Position numbers and translations under genes: made by a program
From: Candidatus Finniella inopinata
Lineage (GTDB): Bacteria; Pseudomonadota; Alphaproteobacteria; Holosporales; Holosporaceae
Direction: 5' to 3'
Length of the DNA stretch: 64,000 nucleotides
Assembly (NCBI GenBank): GCA_945888455.1
Contig: CAMCZV010000004.1
Location: forward strand, 1 to 64,000
The notes under the pieces: model-generated
The model's database searches: none
The model's input: only the letters and a program-made list of their open reading frames with translations
What the model was told of the DNA's origin: nothing
Part shown: in pieces, positions 15,972 through 25,533 of the stretch
How positions within the stretch are numbered: the first letter of the stretch is position 1
Layout of the letters: every line of letters begins with the position of its first letter

Positions 15972-16955
15972 TTACAACGGTTGAGGGCTTGGGGCAAGGG
16001 GGCTTTTAGGCTGTGGATTTAAAGAAGGCGCTGATGATCCAGAATGGGTAAAGCGAGCCCCCACAAGGGGTGCTTTGGTTATGGCATTGGGATACATCTT
16101 TTGTGTACCGCCTTGGGGCAGTTTTTCTTTGGAATCTTCTGCATAGAAATAATCGGCGCATCCGAAATAGGCACCATCCAGTATGCTGGTGCGGGTTTTT
16201 CCCTGGACAACGCCGTACTCGATGGTGCCCGATTCGGGGGACCAAAAAGTTGTACCTCTGTCTGTGATCAACCCATGGGGTGCAGAAGTTGGAAAGGGAA
16301 TGTACTGGCCGTTGGATTGTGGTGCACCCCAGCCCTGACGCCCGTGACTGACCAGGATTACGGCCAAGCCTTCGGATCGGTTGGGTCTGATGGGCAACCC
16401 ATCTACTCCATTTGGGGGCATCCATTTTTGCGGATTGTTCTCCAGGTCCGCCTTGACAGATTGGCCATTTTCGATAATATCCAGGGCGCTCTTTTTAGAG
16501 AAAAACTTTTCACACATTTTAGATTTTACAAACTGATTCTTTGAGGTCATGTGCACATCCACGGCATACGTCATAAAATGACCAAATCCATCCTTGGCCA
16601 CGCGTTCAGGCAGAAACAGGGTTCGATAAGGCACAATGCCGCGATGCAAAGGTTCATCACGGGCAATATGGGCACTGGATTTCCCCAAACCATCCTTGGT
16701 ATTTCCAAGGTTTTCTATGGCACAGGGATAGGGCAAGCACCCATTTTGCTGCAAATAATGGGCCAAGGCTTTGAAAATCAGTTTTTGGTGCTTCAGGGTT
16801 AATTCATGCTTTCGGGCACGGCTATAGGTCTGCCACAGAGAAAAACCTTTTCCAAACATCATGCTGAAAATGATCAGGGCAATAGACATTTCTATCAGCC
16901 CAAATCCTTGTTCATTTTTCCATAGGGTGCGATGCATCGGGTGAAACAAGCGCAT
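15972..16955 (-). CDS. Type II secretion/type IV pilus pseudopilin-like protein
   Basis: A 327-residue protein with a class III signal: a short basic leader ending in EQG, then FGLIEMSIALIIFSMM, with Phe at +1 and Glu at +5 as prepilin peptidase substrates require. After the hydrophobic helix comes a long globular part with VSHGRQGWGAPQSNGQ and several Cys, and a Pro-rich end. Prepilin-like proteins with long C-terminal domains are typically minor pseudopilins. The internal Met at 16937 is an alternative start. It begins 15 bases after efp, likely in one transcript, and is far from the pilus-like operon at 44.7-49.9 kb to which it may belong. Confidence 0.75.
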   Translation of the reverse strand: MRLFHPMHRTLWKNEQGFGLIEMSIALIIFSMMFGKGFSLWQTYSRARKHELTLKHQKLIFKALAHYLQQNGCLPYPCAIENLGNTKDGLGKSSAHIARDEPLHRGIVPYRTLFLPERVAKDGFGHFMTYAVDVHMTSKNQFVKSKMCEKFFSKKSALDIIENGQSVKADLENNPQKWMPPNGVDGLPIRPNRSEGLAVILVSHGRQGWGAPQSNGQYIPFPTSAPHGLITDRGTTFWSPESGTIEYGVVQGKTRTSILDGAYFGCADYFYAEDSKEKLPQGGTQKMYPNAITKAPLVGARFTHSGSSAPSLNPQPKSPLAPSPQPL

Positions 16956-16970
16956 AACGACGGCTTTGGA

Positions 16971-17555
16971 CTAAAAACGCAATTTGTCGCCTTCTTTATA
17001 GCGTTCGACATAACTGGAATCTTCGGTATTGACCACAATTTGCACACCAACCTCGATGTACGGCGGCACCATCACACGCAACCCATTGGTCAGTCGAGCC
17101 GGCTTATACGACGATGCGGCCGTTTGACCTTTGACCACGGGGTCGGCTTCTTCCACCTCTAAGACCACTTGGGCTGGCAGGGTTACAAACAGGGGTTCGC
17201 TGTCATAAAAACCGACTTTGACCATCATGCCTGGTTGTAAAAAATCCGCTGAAACACTGAACAGTGCGGGGTCCAAGGTGATCTGGTCATAGGTTTCTGG
17301 ATTCATAAACGTATAATGGGTGCCGTCTTGGTATAAAAAGTTGTACTCACTTTCATCGATAAATAGGCGTTCTACGTCTTCTGCAGCCCGGAATCGTTCG
17401 TCTTTTTTGGTTCCATCGCGGACATCACGCAACACCACGCACATATAGGCCCCCCCTTTGCCAGGTTGGGTGTGTTGGGTGTTTACAACGGCCCAAATGC
17501 GATTTTGATGGGATATGATATTGCCTGGGCGCAGAGCGTTGCCTGAAACTTTCAT
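16971..17555 (-). CDS. efp: Elongation factor P
   Basis: 194 residues. It relieves stalling at polyproline stretches by entering the ribosomal E site. Three beta-barrel domains are recognisable, starting with MKVSGNALRPGNIISHQNRI. The tip loop is TQHTQPGKGGAYM, with the modifiable Lys in PGKGG, which is Lys rather than Arg and so suggests EpmA-type lysylation. The C-terminal blocks YIEVGVQIVVNT and SYVERYK are present. The frame opens five codons earlier (17570) but homologs begin at MKV. Confidence 0.95.
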   Translation of the reverse strand: MKVSGNALRPGNIISHQNRIWAVVNTQHTQPGKGGAYMCVVLRDVRDGTKKDERFRAAEDVERLFIDESEYNFLYQDGTHYTFMNPETYDQITLDPALFSVSADFLQPGMMVKVGFYDSEPLFVTLPAQVVLEVEEADPVVKGQTAASSYKPARLTNGLRVMVPPYIEVGVQIVVNTEDSSYVERYKEGDKLRF

Positions 17556-17707
17556 AGAAAACCAAGTCATGAATTGTTGGGTTTATTGTGCGATAAGGCG
17601 ATGATCAAGGCAAGCCATTCGTCATGAACTCGTCATGAAAAGTTTCTTTTTCCCTGTATGGCGCATACCATAACAGGATTAAAAGCTGCTAAAATGATGG
17701 GGACAAT

Positions 17708-18364
17708 GTGGCACAGCGCAATGATTTAGAGAGAGGATCGGGTCAATTGGTTGGTGTGTACCACAGCGCACAACCCATAGATTATGACACCGCTTGCCAA
17801 CATATGGATCATCATGTAGAGATGCTGAAGCATAGGAATGGCCCTGAATTATTATGGTTTTTACACCATCCTCCTTTGTATACCTATGGGGCTCGAACGG
17901 ATCCGGCCCACATCGTGATGGCCAATAATACGGGGTTGCCCGTGCACGTGTCGAAAAGGGGAGGGCAATTGACCTATCATGGGCCAGACCAACGCATTGT
18001 TTATTGCATGATTCATTTGCGACGACGGGGTATGGGGGTCACAGAATATATAGGAATGTTGCAACAATGGATCATGAACGCGCTGAACCGGTGCGGGGTT
18101 GTGTGCTGTATTGTCCCAGGTTTTGTTGGGGTTTGGACCGCATTTGGCAAGATTGCTTCTATTGGTGTGCGGGTTTCTGGTGGCATCAGTTCCCATGGTT
18201 TGGCCATTAATGTGGGGCACAAGCATCCGTTAAGGCATGATGGGTTCGGTGCCATTATTCCTTGTGGATTAGAAAAATCATCGATGATTTCGGTGTCTGA
18301 ATTGAATCCGGGTCTGACGTTGTCCGATATTGACGCGGCCTTGTTGGCCACCAACCCATTTTAG
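17708..18364 (+). CDS. lipB: Octanoyltransferase LipB
   Basis: 218 residues. It moves octanoyl from acyl carrier protein to lipoyl domains, the first step of lipoate synthesis. Signature RGGQLTYHGPDQ lies near residues 84-95. The catalytic Lys is in GKIASIGVRV near 146-155, and the catalytic Cys in IPCGLEK near 183-189. The GTG start follows ATGGGGACA, a weak ribosome site. lipA is not in the window. Confidence 0.94.
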   Translation: MAQRNDLERGSGQLVGVYHSAQPIDYDTACQHMDHHVEMLKHRNGPELLWFLHHPPLYTYGARTDPAHIVMANNTGLPVHVSKRGGQLTYHGPDQRIVYCMIHLRRRGMGVTEYIGMLQQWIMNALNRCGVVCCIVPGFVGVWTAFGKIASIGVRVSGGISSHGLAINVGHKHPLRHDGFGAIIPCGLEKSSMISVSELNPGLTLSDIDAALLATNPF

Positions 18365-18400
18365 GATCAGGGATAATTCAGAGAGATTATTCCGGTGGGG

Positions 18401-18428
18401 TTGCATTGGTGTCTTTTTTTAGTACAAT
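18401..18428 (+). promoter_or_regulatory. Putative sigma-70 promoter of tRNA-Ala and the lol genes
   Basis: TTGCAT and TACAAT are separated by 16 bases that include a run of seven T. The predicted start would lie about 25 bases before the tRNA. Transcription would then continue into lolC/E and lolD. Confidence 0.45.
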
Positions 18429-18458
18429 AAAATGTGTATTAAAAATACTTGTTTGATC

Positions 18459-18534
18459 GGGGCTGTAGCTCAGTTGGCAGAGTGTGTCGTTCGCAATGAC
18501 AAGGCCAGGGGTTCGATTCCCCTCAGCTCCACCA
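18459..18534 (+). tRNA. tRNA-Ala (anticodon CGC)
   Basis: A full cloverleaf of 76 bases including encoded CCA. The acceptor is GGGGCTG with CAGCTCC and contains the G3-T70 wobble pair that identifies alanine tRNAs. The anticodon loop is TTCGCAA (CGC) on the stem TGTCG/TGACA. The T-arm is AGGGG-TTCGATT-CCCCT. It ends only 20 bases before the lolC/E start, so the mRNA is probably released by tRNA processing. Confidence 0.95.
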
Positions 18535-18554
18535 GATCGAAATCGTATCACCAG

Positions 18555-19814
18555 ATGATGCAAAAGGGGGAAATTATTCAATATTTTGAGCGTTTTATCG
18601 CATGGCGTTATCTTCGATCCCGTAAAAAAGATGGTTTTGTTTCCGTCATTTCGACCTTTTCTTTTCTGGGTATTGCCCTGGGGGTGGCCACGCTGATTGT
18701 GGTCATGTCGGTGATGAATGGATTTCGTTACGAGCTGATGAATCGTATTTTGGGGTTTAACAGCCATTTAACCGTCATGGCATTGAATAATCGGCCGGTG
18801 GATCTGGGGGGGATCCGGAAAATCCCAGGCGTAAGAAGCGCCAACCCTGTTTTGGACAAACAGGCCATTTGTCGCACAGAGCATGGGGTGTCTGGGGCCA
18901 TTGTCCGGTGTGTGAATCCGTCAGACTTGATGGAAAAAAAGCTGATTTCTGAAAATGTTGTCCAAGGTTCGTTGACCCCATTTTTAAATGACGATGGCAG
19001 TGGTGATGGGGGGCAAGTGGTTATGGGATACAAATTGGCGCGCACCTTGGGTGTTAATCCAGGCGGTATTGTTTCTGTGATGGGCGCAGAAGGAGAGCCC
19101 ACAGCCTTTGGAACGGTGCCTCGGACTCAAAACTGCAGGGTTGCGGCTCTGTTTGACAGTGGCATGCACGAATATGACAGCGCATTTTTGGTGATGACAT
19201 TGACAGAGGGCAAAGATTTATTTGATGTGGAAACGGTTCGCGATTACGAGGTCTTTTTAAGCAATCCAGAGCACATTACCCAAGTCAAGGATGCCATTTT
19301 GGCGCTGGGGGGTGTCAGCATTCACGATTGGCGAGAAACCAATTCACATTTTTTCAAGGCCATTCAGGTGCAAAGCAATGTGATGTTTTTGATTTTAACG
19401 CTGATTGTTGTTGTGGCCGCCTTTAACATCGTTTCGTGCTTGGTGATGCTGGTCAAAGACAAAACCCGGGATATTGCGATTTTGCGCACACTGGGTGTAT
19501 CCCAGGGAGGAATCCTGCGTATTTTTTGCTATGTTGGTCTGTGTATCGGTGGATTTGGCGCGCTGTTTGGGGGCGCACTGGGGCTGTTGTTTGCGAGCAA
19601 TATTGATGGCATTCGCAGAGGCCTAGAAGCCTTGTCCGGTGTAGATCTGTTTCGGGCAGAAATTTACTTTTTGTCCACATTACCCGTGCGCATTGATGCC
19701 AAGGAAGTCATTCTTGTGGTTTTTATGTCGCTGTTGTGCAGTTTTTTGGCCACATTGTATCCGGCATGGAAGGCTTCGCGATTAAAACCAGTGGAGGGAT
19801 TACGGTATGAATAG
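18555..19814 (+). CDS. lolC: Lipoprotein-releasing ABC transporter permease (LolC/LolE family)
   Basis: 419 residues. It is the membrane subunit that extracts outer-membrane lipoproteins from the inner membrane for hand-over to LolA. Features are the N-terminal ERFIAWRYLRSRKKDGFVS, a first membrane helix (SFLGIALGVATLIVVMSVMN), a large periplasmic domain, and three C-terminal helices with DIAILRTLGVSQGGI, the FtsX-like coupling region. The open frame extends back into the tRNA gene; the ATG pair at 18555/18558 fits homologs. A single permease gene is seen, so it may act as a homodimer (LolF-like). It overlaps lolD by 8 bases. Confidence 0.92.
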   Translation: MMQKGEIIQYFERFIAWRYLRSRKKDGFVSVISTFSFLGIALGVATLIVVMSVMNGFRYELMNRILGFNSHLTVMALNNRPVDLGGIRKIPGVRSANPVLDKQAICRTEHGVSGAIVRCVNPSDLMEKKLISENVVQGSLTPFLNDDGSGDGGQVVMGYKLARTLGVNPGGIVSVMGAEGEPTAFGTVPRTQNCRVAALFDSGMHEYDSAFLVMTLTEGKDLFDVETVRDYEVFLSNPEHITQVKDAILALGGVSIHDWRETNSHFFKAIQVQSNVMFLILTLIVVVAAFNIVSCLVMLVKDKTRDIAILRTLGVSQGGILRIFCYVGLCIGGFGALFGGALGLLFASNIDGIRRGLEALSGVDLFRAEIYFLSTLPVRIDAKEVILVVFMSLLCSFLATLYPAWKASRLKPVEGLRYE

Positions 19815-20541
19815 TGGCCAGAGTGTGCACTGTGAAAAAGTGATCCTAGAGGCATCCGGGTTATCGTACCGCTATCCTGGGACGGATCGAGACGTGCTGT
19901 CGGGTGTGTCTTTTCAGTTGCTTCGTCAAGAGCGCGTGGCGTTGATGGGGGTTTCTGGGGTGGGAAAATCCACTTTTTTACAGCTGTTGGGCCTGTTGGA
20001 TATGCCCGTATCGGGGGATGTGGGTTTGCGCGATGGCAATCAAATGATTTGGACAGGGCGACTAAAAGATGGTCAGCGCACGGCATTACGTGGAGAGTTT
20101 ATCGGTTTTGTGTATCAATTCCACCATCTTTTGGGTGAATTTACGGTGTTGGAAAATGTGATGTTGCCCCAATTGATTGCAGGGCGATCCGCAGCCGGGT
20201 CCAAGATCAAAGCCAGAGAATTGTTGCATTTGGTGGGCATTGGTGATCAGGAAAAATCTTTTCCCAGCCAGCTGTCTGGTGGGCAAAAACAACGCGTGGC
20301 CATTGCCCGGGCCTTGTCCAATGATCCGGATATTTTGTTGGCCGATGAGCCCACAGGCAATTTAGACGAGGTCACAGCCCAAGAAATATTCGATCTGTTT
20401 TTGATGTTGGGTCAACAGCGCGGTCTCAGTGTGGTTATGGCCACGCACAATGCTGTGTTAAGCGCCCAATTTGATCGTGTTTTGCATTTGCATGGCGGGG
20501 GATTGCACCCCTATCCTTTGGGCGCATCCACGAACAGTTAA
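19807..20541 (+). CDS. lolD: Lipoprotein-releasing ABC transporter ATPase LolD
   Basis: 244 residues. It powers lipoprotein release. Walker A is GVSGVGKST near residues 50-58, the Q-loop follows in [21 protein letters not shown], the ABC signature is [15 protein letters not shown] near 155-169, and Walker B with D-loop is [12 protein letters not shown] near 176-187. The switch His lies in VMATHNA. The ATG overlaps the end of lolC/E, which implies coupling. Together with the LolA-like gene at 58.6-59.4 kb this gives most of a Lol pathway; lolB is not seen, as usual in Alphaproteobacteria. Confidence 0.95.
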   Translation: MNSGQSVHCEKVILEASGLSYRYPGTDRDVLSGVSFQLLRQERVALMGVSGVGKSTFLQLLGLLDMPVSGDVGLRDGNQMIWTGRLKDGQRTALRGEFIGFVYQFHHLLGEFTVLENVMLPQLIAGRSAAGSKIKARELLHLVGIGDQEKSFPSQLSGGQKQRVAIARALSNDPDILLADEPTGNLDEVTAQEIFDLFLMLGQQRGLSVVMATHNAVLSAQFDRVLHLHGGGLHPYPLGASTNS

Positions 20542-20689
20542 GGGTGGGCCTTTTGGGTCTGCTTTTTTGGAATACATTTGCTGGTTTTTCTTTAAATTCC
20601 TTTTAAAACTCGGTACTGAACCTGTTTCTTTGGTTGAATTTTTTAACATAATGGCCTATACTGTATCGGTCCTTTAAAAGTTTCAGGTT

Positions 20690-22831
20690 ATGGCCATTCA
20701 GACTTCGGATCAGGCAAAAGTTCTTGGTCATGCATCAAATCCATCAGGATCTATGGGTGGGGTTGATTGCGTCCATTCTTCTGGTGGGATTGATTCATCG
20801 GAAAACAAGGCCGCACCCAAGGAATTAGGTGGCGGGCACCCTATGCTTAGTCCAGCATTGGCGTATCATGCGTTTCCCGTTCCAGGTAAGTTTTCCACCG
20901 TTCCCAGCAAAAAGTTAACGGGTGGGTCTGATTTATCTTTGGCGTACTCTCCTGGTGTGGCAGAAGCCTGTAAAGTGATCGAGCAAGATCCTGAAATGGC
21001 CTATTTGTACACCATGCGGCAACATTTGGTCGCGGTTATTTCCAATGGTACAGCCGTTTTGGGTTTGGGGAATATTGGAGCGCTGGCATCCAAACCGGTC
21101 ATGGAGGGCAAGGCCGTTCTGTTCCAGTTTTTTTCGGGCCTTAATGCCATTGACTTAGAAATTGACGAACAGGATCCAGACAAATTAATTGATACCATTG
21201 TGCGTTTGGCTCCATCCTTTGGTGCCATTAATCTAGAGGATATCAAGGCGCCTGAATGTTTTTACATTGAATCAGAGTTAAAGAAACGATTGGATATTCC
21301 CGTGTTTCATGATGATCAACATGGAACAGCCATTACGGTATCGGCCGCCATTTTAAATGCATTGGAATTGGTGGGCAAAACCATAGAAACCAGCCGATGT
21401 GTGATTGCAGGGGCTGGGGCGGGGGCTTTGGCTTGTGCGCAGTTGTTGTTGGAACTGGGGTTGTCTCCTTCCAACCTAATGATTTGTGATACCAAGGGGG
21501 TTATTCATGCAAAAAGGGATGATTTATCGTCGTACAAGCGTTCCTATGCTCGGGATACCCACCATCGATCGCTAAGCGAGGCGTTGACAAGGGCTGATAT
21601 TTTCTTGGGTTTATCTGGCCCAAACAGTGTGACGCCCAGCATGATTACGGGCATGGCACCCTGTCCCATTATTTTTGCTCTGGCCAATCCCATTCCAGAA
21701 ATTTGGCCCAGCGATGTGCTGGGGGTTCGGCCCGATGCGTATGTGGGCACGGGGCGTTCAGATTTACCCAATCAGGTGAATAATGTGCTGTGTTTTCCCT
21801 ATATTTTTAGGGGCGCCATGGACTCGGGGGCGCGTTCCATTACGTTGGATATGAAAAAAGCATGTGTGCGCGCATTGTCTGCATTGGCCAAAGAAGGGTT
21901 TGTGGATTTAACGGGTGCCTATGATGGGCAAATTCAAGATTTTGGTCCTCAGTATTTTTTACCCAAACCCTTTGATCACAGATTGTCTGTTCATTTGCCA
22001 TTGGCTGTGGCAAGGGCGGCCGTAGAAACAGGACAAGCACCCCTTTTTGATTTAGATCATTATCGTACATGTTTAATTGGTCGAGCATACAAAGACTTTT
22101 TGGCATTTAAAACCCTGTTGGCGCGTTCGACCCCATCCCAGAATCGGGCACTGCGTTTGGGGTACGCCATTGAAACAGACAGTGGTCGTGTTCCCCATGC
22201 CGTTTGTGCTGCGGCACGTCTGATCCAGCATTATGGTTTGGCAGACGTTTACTTTGTTGGAAATGGTGACGTGATAACCGATCAGCTAAAAGACGATTCT
22301 GTTTTATCAAACAGTTCTGTGTATTCTTTATCCGATGCACAACAGGGGGTATTCCCCCAGGTTTCTTCTGGCATGATTCGAATCCTATCGGGAACAGAGG
22401 GTGAAAGAAGGCAGCATGGTCATGATGATTACGTCAGCGGATGGAAGTATGGTGAAAAATTACATTTATATTCTGAATCTGCACCCACAGATCAGGTAAA
22501 AACCATGCTGGAAACCTGTGGTTGTCGTTTGCTGGGGGGTTTTTCTGAACAGCACCCTCGGACCAGAGATTCTGGATCAATGGGGTCAAGAGATTCTGGG
22601 GATGCTCCTTTCTTTAATGTATCTGCGCCACATTTTGGTGGGTTAGCAGCACAAAACCCCCTGGATGCCGTTTGGCATATTGGCACACCTGCGGACTGTC
22701 TAGGTGAACCATGGTTTGGTCCTGTTCCTTTGACCGCGCAAACGAATGCAGTAATCACAGAGGGTGATGATGTGCGTTACGCGACAGAATTGTCGTGCTG
22801 GATCTTACTGATGCAGGAATTTTCTATGTGA
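20690..22831 (+). CDS. maeB: NADP-type malic enzyme with degenerate phosphotransacetylase-like domain
   Basis: 713 residues. The N-terminal half is a normal malic enzyme, converting malate to pyruvate with CO2 release: SLAYSPGVAEAC near 84-95, LEDIKAPECFYIE near 181-193, PVFHDDQHGTAITV near 203-216 and the dinucleotide motif GAGAGALACAQ near 241-251. The C-terminal third should be a phosphate acetyl/butyryltransferase-like regulatory domain. Here it is hard to recognise, Ser/Gly-rich in places and about 45 residues shorter than typical MaeB. The first 50 residues are also a low-complexity lead. The end overlaps the beginning of mgtE. Confidence 0.9.
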   Translation: MAIQTSDQAKVLGHASNPSGSMGGVDCVHSSGGIDSSENKAAPKELGGGHPMLSPALAYHAFPVPGKFSTVPSKKLTGGSDLSLAYSPGVAEACKVIEQDPEMAYLYTMRQHLVAVISNGTAVLGLGNIGALASKPVMEGKAVLFQFFSGLNAIDLEIDEQDPDKLIDTIVRLAPSFGAINLEDIKAPECFYIESELKKRLDIPVFHDDQHGTAITVSAAILNALELVGKTIETSRCVIAGAGAGALACAQLLLELGLSPSNLMICDTKGVIHAKRDDLSSYKRSYARDTHHRSLSEALTRADIFLGLSGPNSVTPSMITGMAPCPIIFALANPIPEIWPSDVLGVRPDAYVGTGRSDLPNQVNNVLCFPYIFRGAMDSGARSITLDMKKACVRALSALAKEGFVDLTGAYDGQIQDFGPQYFLPKPFDHRLSVHLPLAVARAAVETGQAPLFDLDHYRTCLIGRAYKDFLAFKTLLARSTPSQNRALRLGYAIETDSGRVPHAVCAAARLIQHYGLADVYFVGNGDVITDQLKDDSVLSNSSVYSLSDAQQGVFPQVSSGMIRILSGTEGERRQHGHDDYVSGWKYGEKLHLYSESAPTDQVKTMLETCGCRLLGGFSEQHPRTRDSGSMGSRDSGDAPFFNVSAPHFGGLAAQNPLDAVWHIGTPADCLGEPWFGPVPLTAQTNAVITEGDDVRYATELSCWILLMQEFSM

Positions 22832-24204
22832 TAAAGCGTGATTTTCCCGTAGGCGAACGGCCGCATCACTTTTTACAAGACAAGGTGCCTCTGTTAAAAA
22901 AGATCTTGGCGACACCAGAAGATCATGGTGTTTTACAAGCCATGGTCAAGGGAACGCCACCCAGTGAAGTGGCTTATCTGATTCATTATTTGGATGCACC
23001 AAGTCGGCAAATATTCATTCGATTGCTAAAGCATGATTTTGATCCTGAAATTGTTCTCTTTTTGGAACAGGATTTGCGCGCCGATCTGATTGCCCTGTTA
23101 TCGGGTGCAGAAGTGGTGTCCATTTTAAATGTTTTGGAAAGTGATGATGCCTTATCCCTGTTGGCATCATTGGAAAGTTCTCAAAAAGCTGTGGTTCTGT
23201 CGGCCATGTCGGAAATACAGAGAAAACGGTTCGTAGACGGGTTGGCTTATCCAGAATCCAGTGCTGGGCGATTGATGCAGCAAGAGCTTGTCACTTTTTC
23301 ACAAGATTGGACATTGCAAGAAAGTTTGGATCATGTTGCGGGTCTGGATCATGTGCCGCATACATTGTACGAAGCCTTTGTGGTCAATTCAGATGCCCAT
23401 CCTGTTGGAGTGGTTCCCTTGGTGCAATTGATTCGTGGGCTGAGAAACTCTCAAGTTTCAGAAGTCATGGCCACCGATTTTCGCAGCATTCCTGCCCAAT
23501 GGGATCAAGAAGAGGTGGCCTTAACCTTTCGTCTTTATGACCTGATGTCTGCCCCCGTTGTGGATAATGCAGGTCGATTGATTGGTGTGATTACAGCCGA
23601 TGACGTGATTGATGTGATCGAGCGCAAAGCCACAGAAGATTTATTGCACATGGGGCGTATTCATTCATCAGATTTTTATCGATCGGCCATTAAAACCAGT
23701 TTGGCGCGCATTCATTGGCTGATTATTACATTATTGAACACCCTTTTAACTTCTTTGGTGATCAATGAGTTTCAAGAAACCCTGCAAAACCAAGTGGCAT
23801 TAACCGTATTAATGCCCGTTGCGGCGGCGATGGGGGGGAATTCGGGGATTCAGGCATCCACCATTGTGATTCGTGCATTGGCCACCAAGGAATTGACCAG
23901 TGTGAACATGTGGCGATCTTTTTTTAAAGAAGTGCGTGTTTCCTTGTTAAATGGGGCTGTGTTTGGATTGGCGTTGGCACTGGTGGGGTATTTTTGGTTT
24001 GACGATTACCATTTTTCCATTATTTTAGGGGGGGCTGTGCTGTTTAATATAATTTGGGCTGGTGCAGCGGGAACAGCAATTCCTGTGATGATTTCTCATT
24101 TTGGGTATGATCCAGCCCTTAGTGCGGGGCCGTTGCTGACCACAACAACGGATGTCATTGGATATATTTTGTTTTTGGGTTTGGCCAAATTATTTATAGG
24201 ATAA
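22828..24204 (+). CDS. mgtE: Magnesium transporter MgtE
   Basis: About 458 residues. The order is the MgtE N-domain (superhelix, to about residue 120), two CBS domains (to about 265) and a five-helix membrane part. The membrane part holds the signature AAAMGGNSGIQASTIVIRALAT and the final GPLLTTTTDVIGY. CBS domains of this family gate the channel by sensing cytosolic magnesium. The frame is open from a GTG at 22795. The GTG at 22828 is preferred because AGGA lies 9 bases upstream and it overlaps the maeB stop as GTGA, implying coupling. Confidence 0.92.
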   Translation: MIKRDFPVGERPHHFLQDKVPLLKKILATPEDHGVLQAMVKGTPPSEVAYLIHYLDAPSRQIFIRLLKHDFDPEIVLFLEQDLRADLIALLSGAEVVSILNVLESDDALSLLASLESSQKAVVLSAMSEIQRKRFVDGLAYPESSAGRLMQQELVTFSQDWTLQESLDHVAGLDHVPHTLYEAFVVNSDAHPVGVVPLVQLIRGLRNSQVSEVMATDFRSIPAQWDQEEVALTFRLYDLMSAPVVDNAGRLIGVITADDVIDVIERKATEDLLHMGRIHSSDFYRSAIKTSLARIHWLIITLLNTLLTSLVINEFQETLQNQVALTVLMPVAAAMGGNSGIQASTIVIRALATKELTSVNMWRSFFKEVRVSLLNGAVFGLALALVGYFWFDDYHFSIILGGAVLFNIIWAGAAGTAIPVMISHFGYDPALSAGPLLTTTTDVIGYILFLGLAKLFIG

Positions 24205-24335
24205 GATGGTTTCTTTTGTGTGCCATAGGGATTGACTGGGCCAGATGTTTGGACGTTGTGCCTGGAATACGGACCCAGAAAATCCATAACCGTGTGCATA
24301 AAATCCCGTATGGTGTGAAAAATCTTATGTGGTGT

Positions 24336-24366
24336 AAAAAACCCCAGGATTTTTACACCCTGGGGG
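24336..24366 (-). terminator. Terminator of SIMPL copy A
   Basis: On the minus strand CCCCAGG, a 10-base loop and CCTGGGG are followed by six T. It lies 40 bases after the stop codon of SIMPL gene copy A. The same stem sequence ends copies B and C. Confidence 0.75.
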
Positions 24367-24404
24367 TAATAAGGGGTTTCAAGAATCCCTTTTGTTCCAG
24401 CTAT

Positions 24405-25279
24405 TTATCCTTGTGCATCGGTTTCTGCGCCATCATCTTCTGGTGATTCCTTTACTTTTTCTGATTGCGTGGATGATTCACCATCCTTTTTGAATGCATA
24501 TCTCATATTGACCAGTACGCTAAACTTATTCTCTATATCTGCGTTGCCGCCGCCCCACGAACAACAGCCCTCTACAATTCTTTCAAAGGGAAACGGAAGT
24601 GGATTTTCATAAGTCGATGCGCAGATCAGCTTTGATCCTTCAATATTGTTTGGTGCTTTTTCGATGCTTAGACCCAGTGCATGTGCATTTTCTGTGGCTG
24701 TTTTTTCACCGTCTTTTACGGCCTCTTTGGTTAATTCTTTTTGCAATTCAAAACCTTTTGAGTAAAAAAATTTCAGACTTTGCGCAGAAAAGACAAATCC
24801 TTTTTTTGCCAAATGATTGGTTTTGTGTTGTACATCAGAGGCCATGTCCAGATCATTCATGGTTAGAACAATCGTGTATTGCACAGAGTACTTGTTTTGT
24901 TTAGCATCTGAAATTTTGATATCGGGTCGATTATCCACATCGATCATATCTGATTTTATCCCCATTTTGATCCAGAATGTCTTTAACTCCTTTACCTGAC
25001 GATGCAGTTTTTCAAGAAGTTCTTGGCAATCATCACCACTGACAGAAAGGGCTAATTCCAATACCGCATAATCAGATCTAACCATTCTCTCTGCATACCC
25101 TGTTACATTCAATCCAGGGTGCTCCCCACCGTAACATACCCTGTATACCCTGATCCAGGGTTCTCCCTAACGTAATCGTAATAGTAATGGCCACAAACCT
25201 TGCTGCTCATCGTGGTTAAGCCACATGCACCCAGCAGAAAGGTAACAGCAATTATATTTTTTCTGAATGTTGTATTCAT
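24405..25279 (-). pseudogene. SIMPL-domain (DUF541/YggE-like) gene copy A, frameshifted after the signal peptide
   Basis: Two frames make up one gene. The first (25279 down to 25109) encodes a signal peptide and about 35 further residues, ending in VTVGSTLD-stop. The second (from 25112) encodes the whole SIMPL domain, NVTGYAERMVRSDYAVLEL onward, in the -1 frame. The intact copy C at 26672-27523 shows the two parts should be joined. Adding one G to the G4 tract at 25124-25127 would restore it. SIMPL proteins are periplasmic or surface proteins (E. coli YggE, Brucella BP26). The domain frame is undamaged and could restart at the TTG overlapping the stop, but would lack a signal peptide. The tail is acidic. 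Confidence 0.7.
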
Positions 25280-25442
25280 TAACTGTTTTTGCATTAATGC
25301 GCTGTGTTTTTATATTGAACCATTTTATTTGAAAAAACGTTAAAACAAATATTAGATTATTGAAAAGAAAAACAAATAAATCATTTTTTTCCTGTGATGG
25401 GATTTTGTATCAGGTAACCTTGGATCCAGAATACGGAATCAG

Positions 25443-25466
25443 AAAAACCCCAGGATTGGCCTGGGG
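25443..25466 (-). terminator. Terminator of SIMPL copy B
   Basis: Minus strand: CCCCAGG, loop CCAAT, CCTGGGG, then TTTTT. Seven perfect pairs, located about 70 bases after the original stop of copy B. Confidence 0.75.
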
Positions 25467-25533
25467 TTGGTTAACAAGAGGCAGCAACCCCTTCAAGGGG
25501 GATTATTGATCCTTGCGCATCAGAGAAGCATCT

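Noticed and set aside
18432-18554. Upstream extension of the LolC/E frame through the tRNA-Ala gene
   Set aside because: The extra 41 codons are the tRNA sequence read as protein; homologs start at the ATG pair at 18555.
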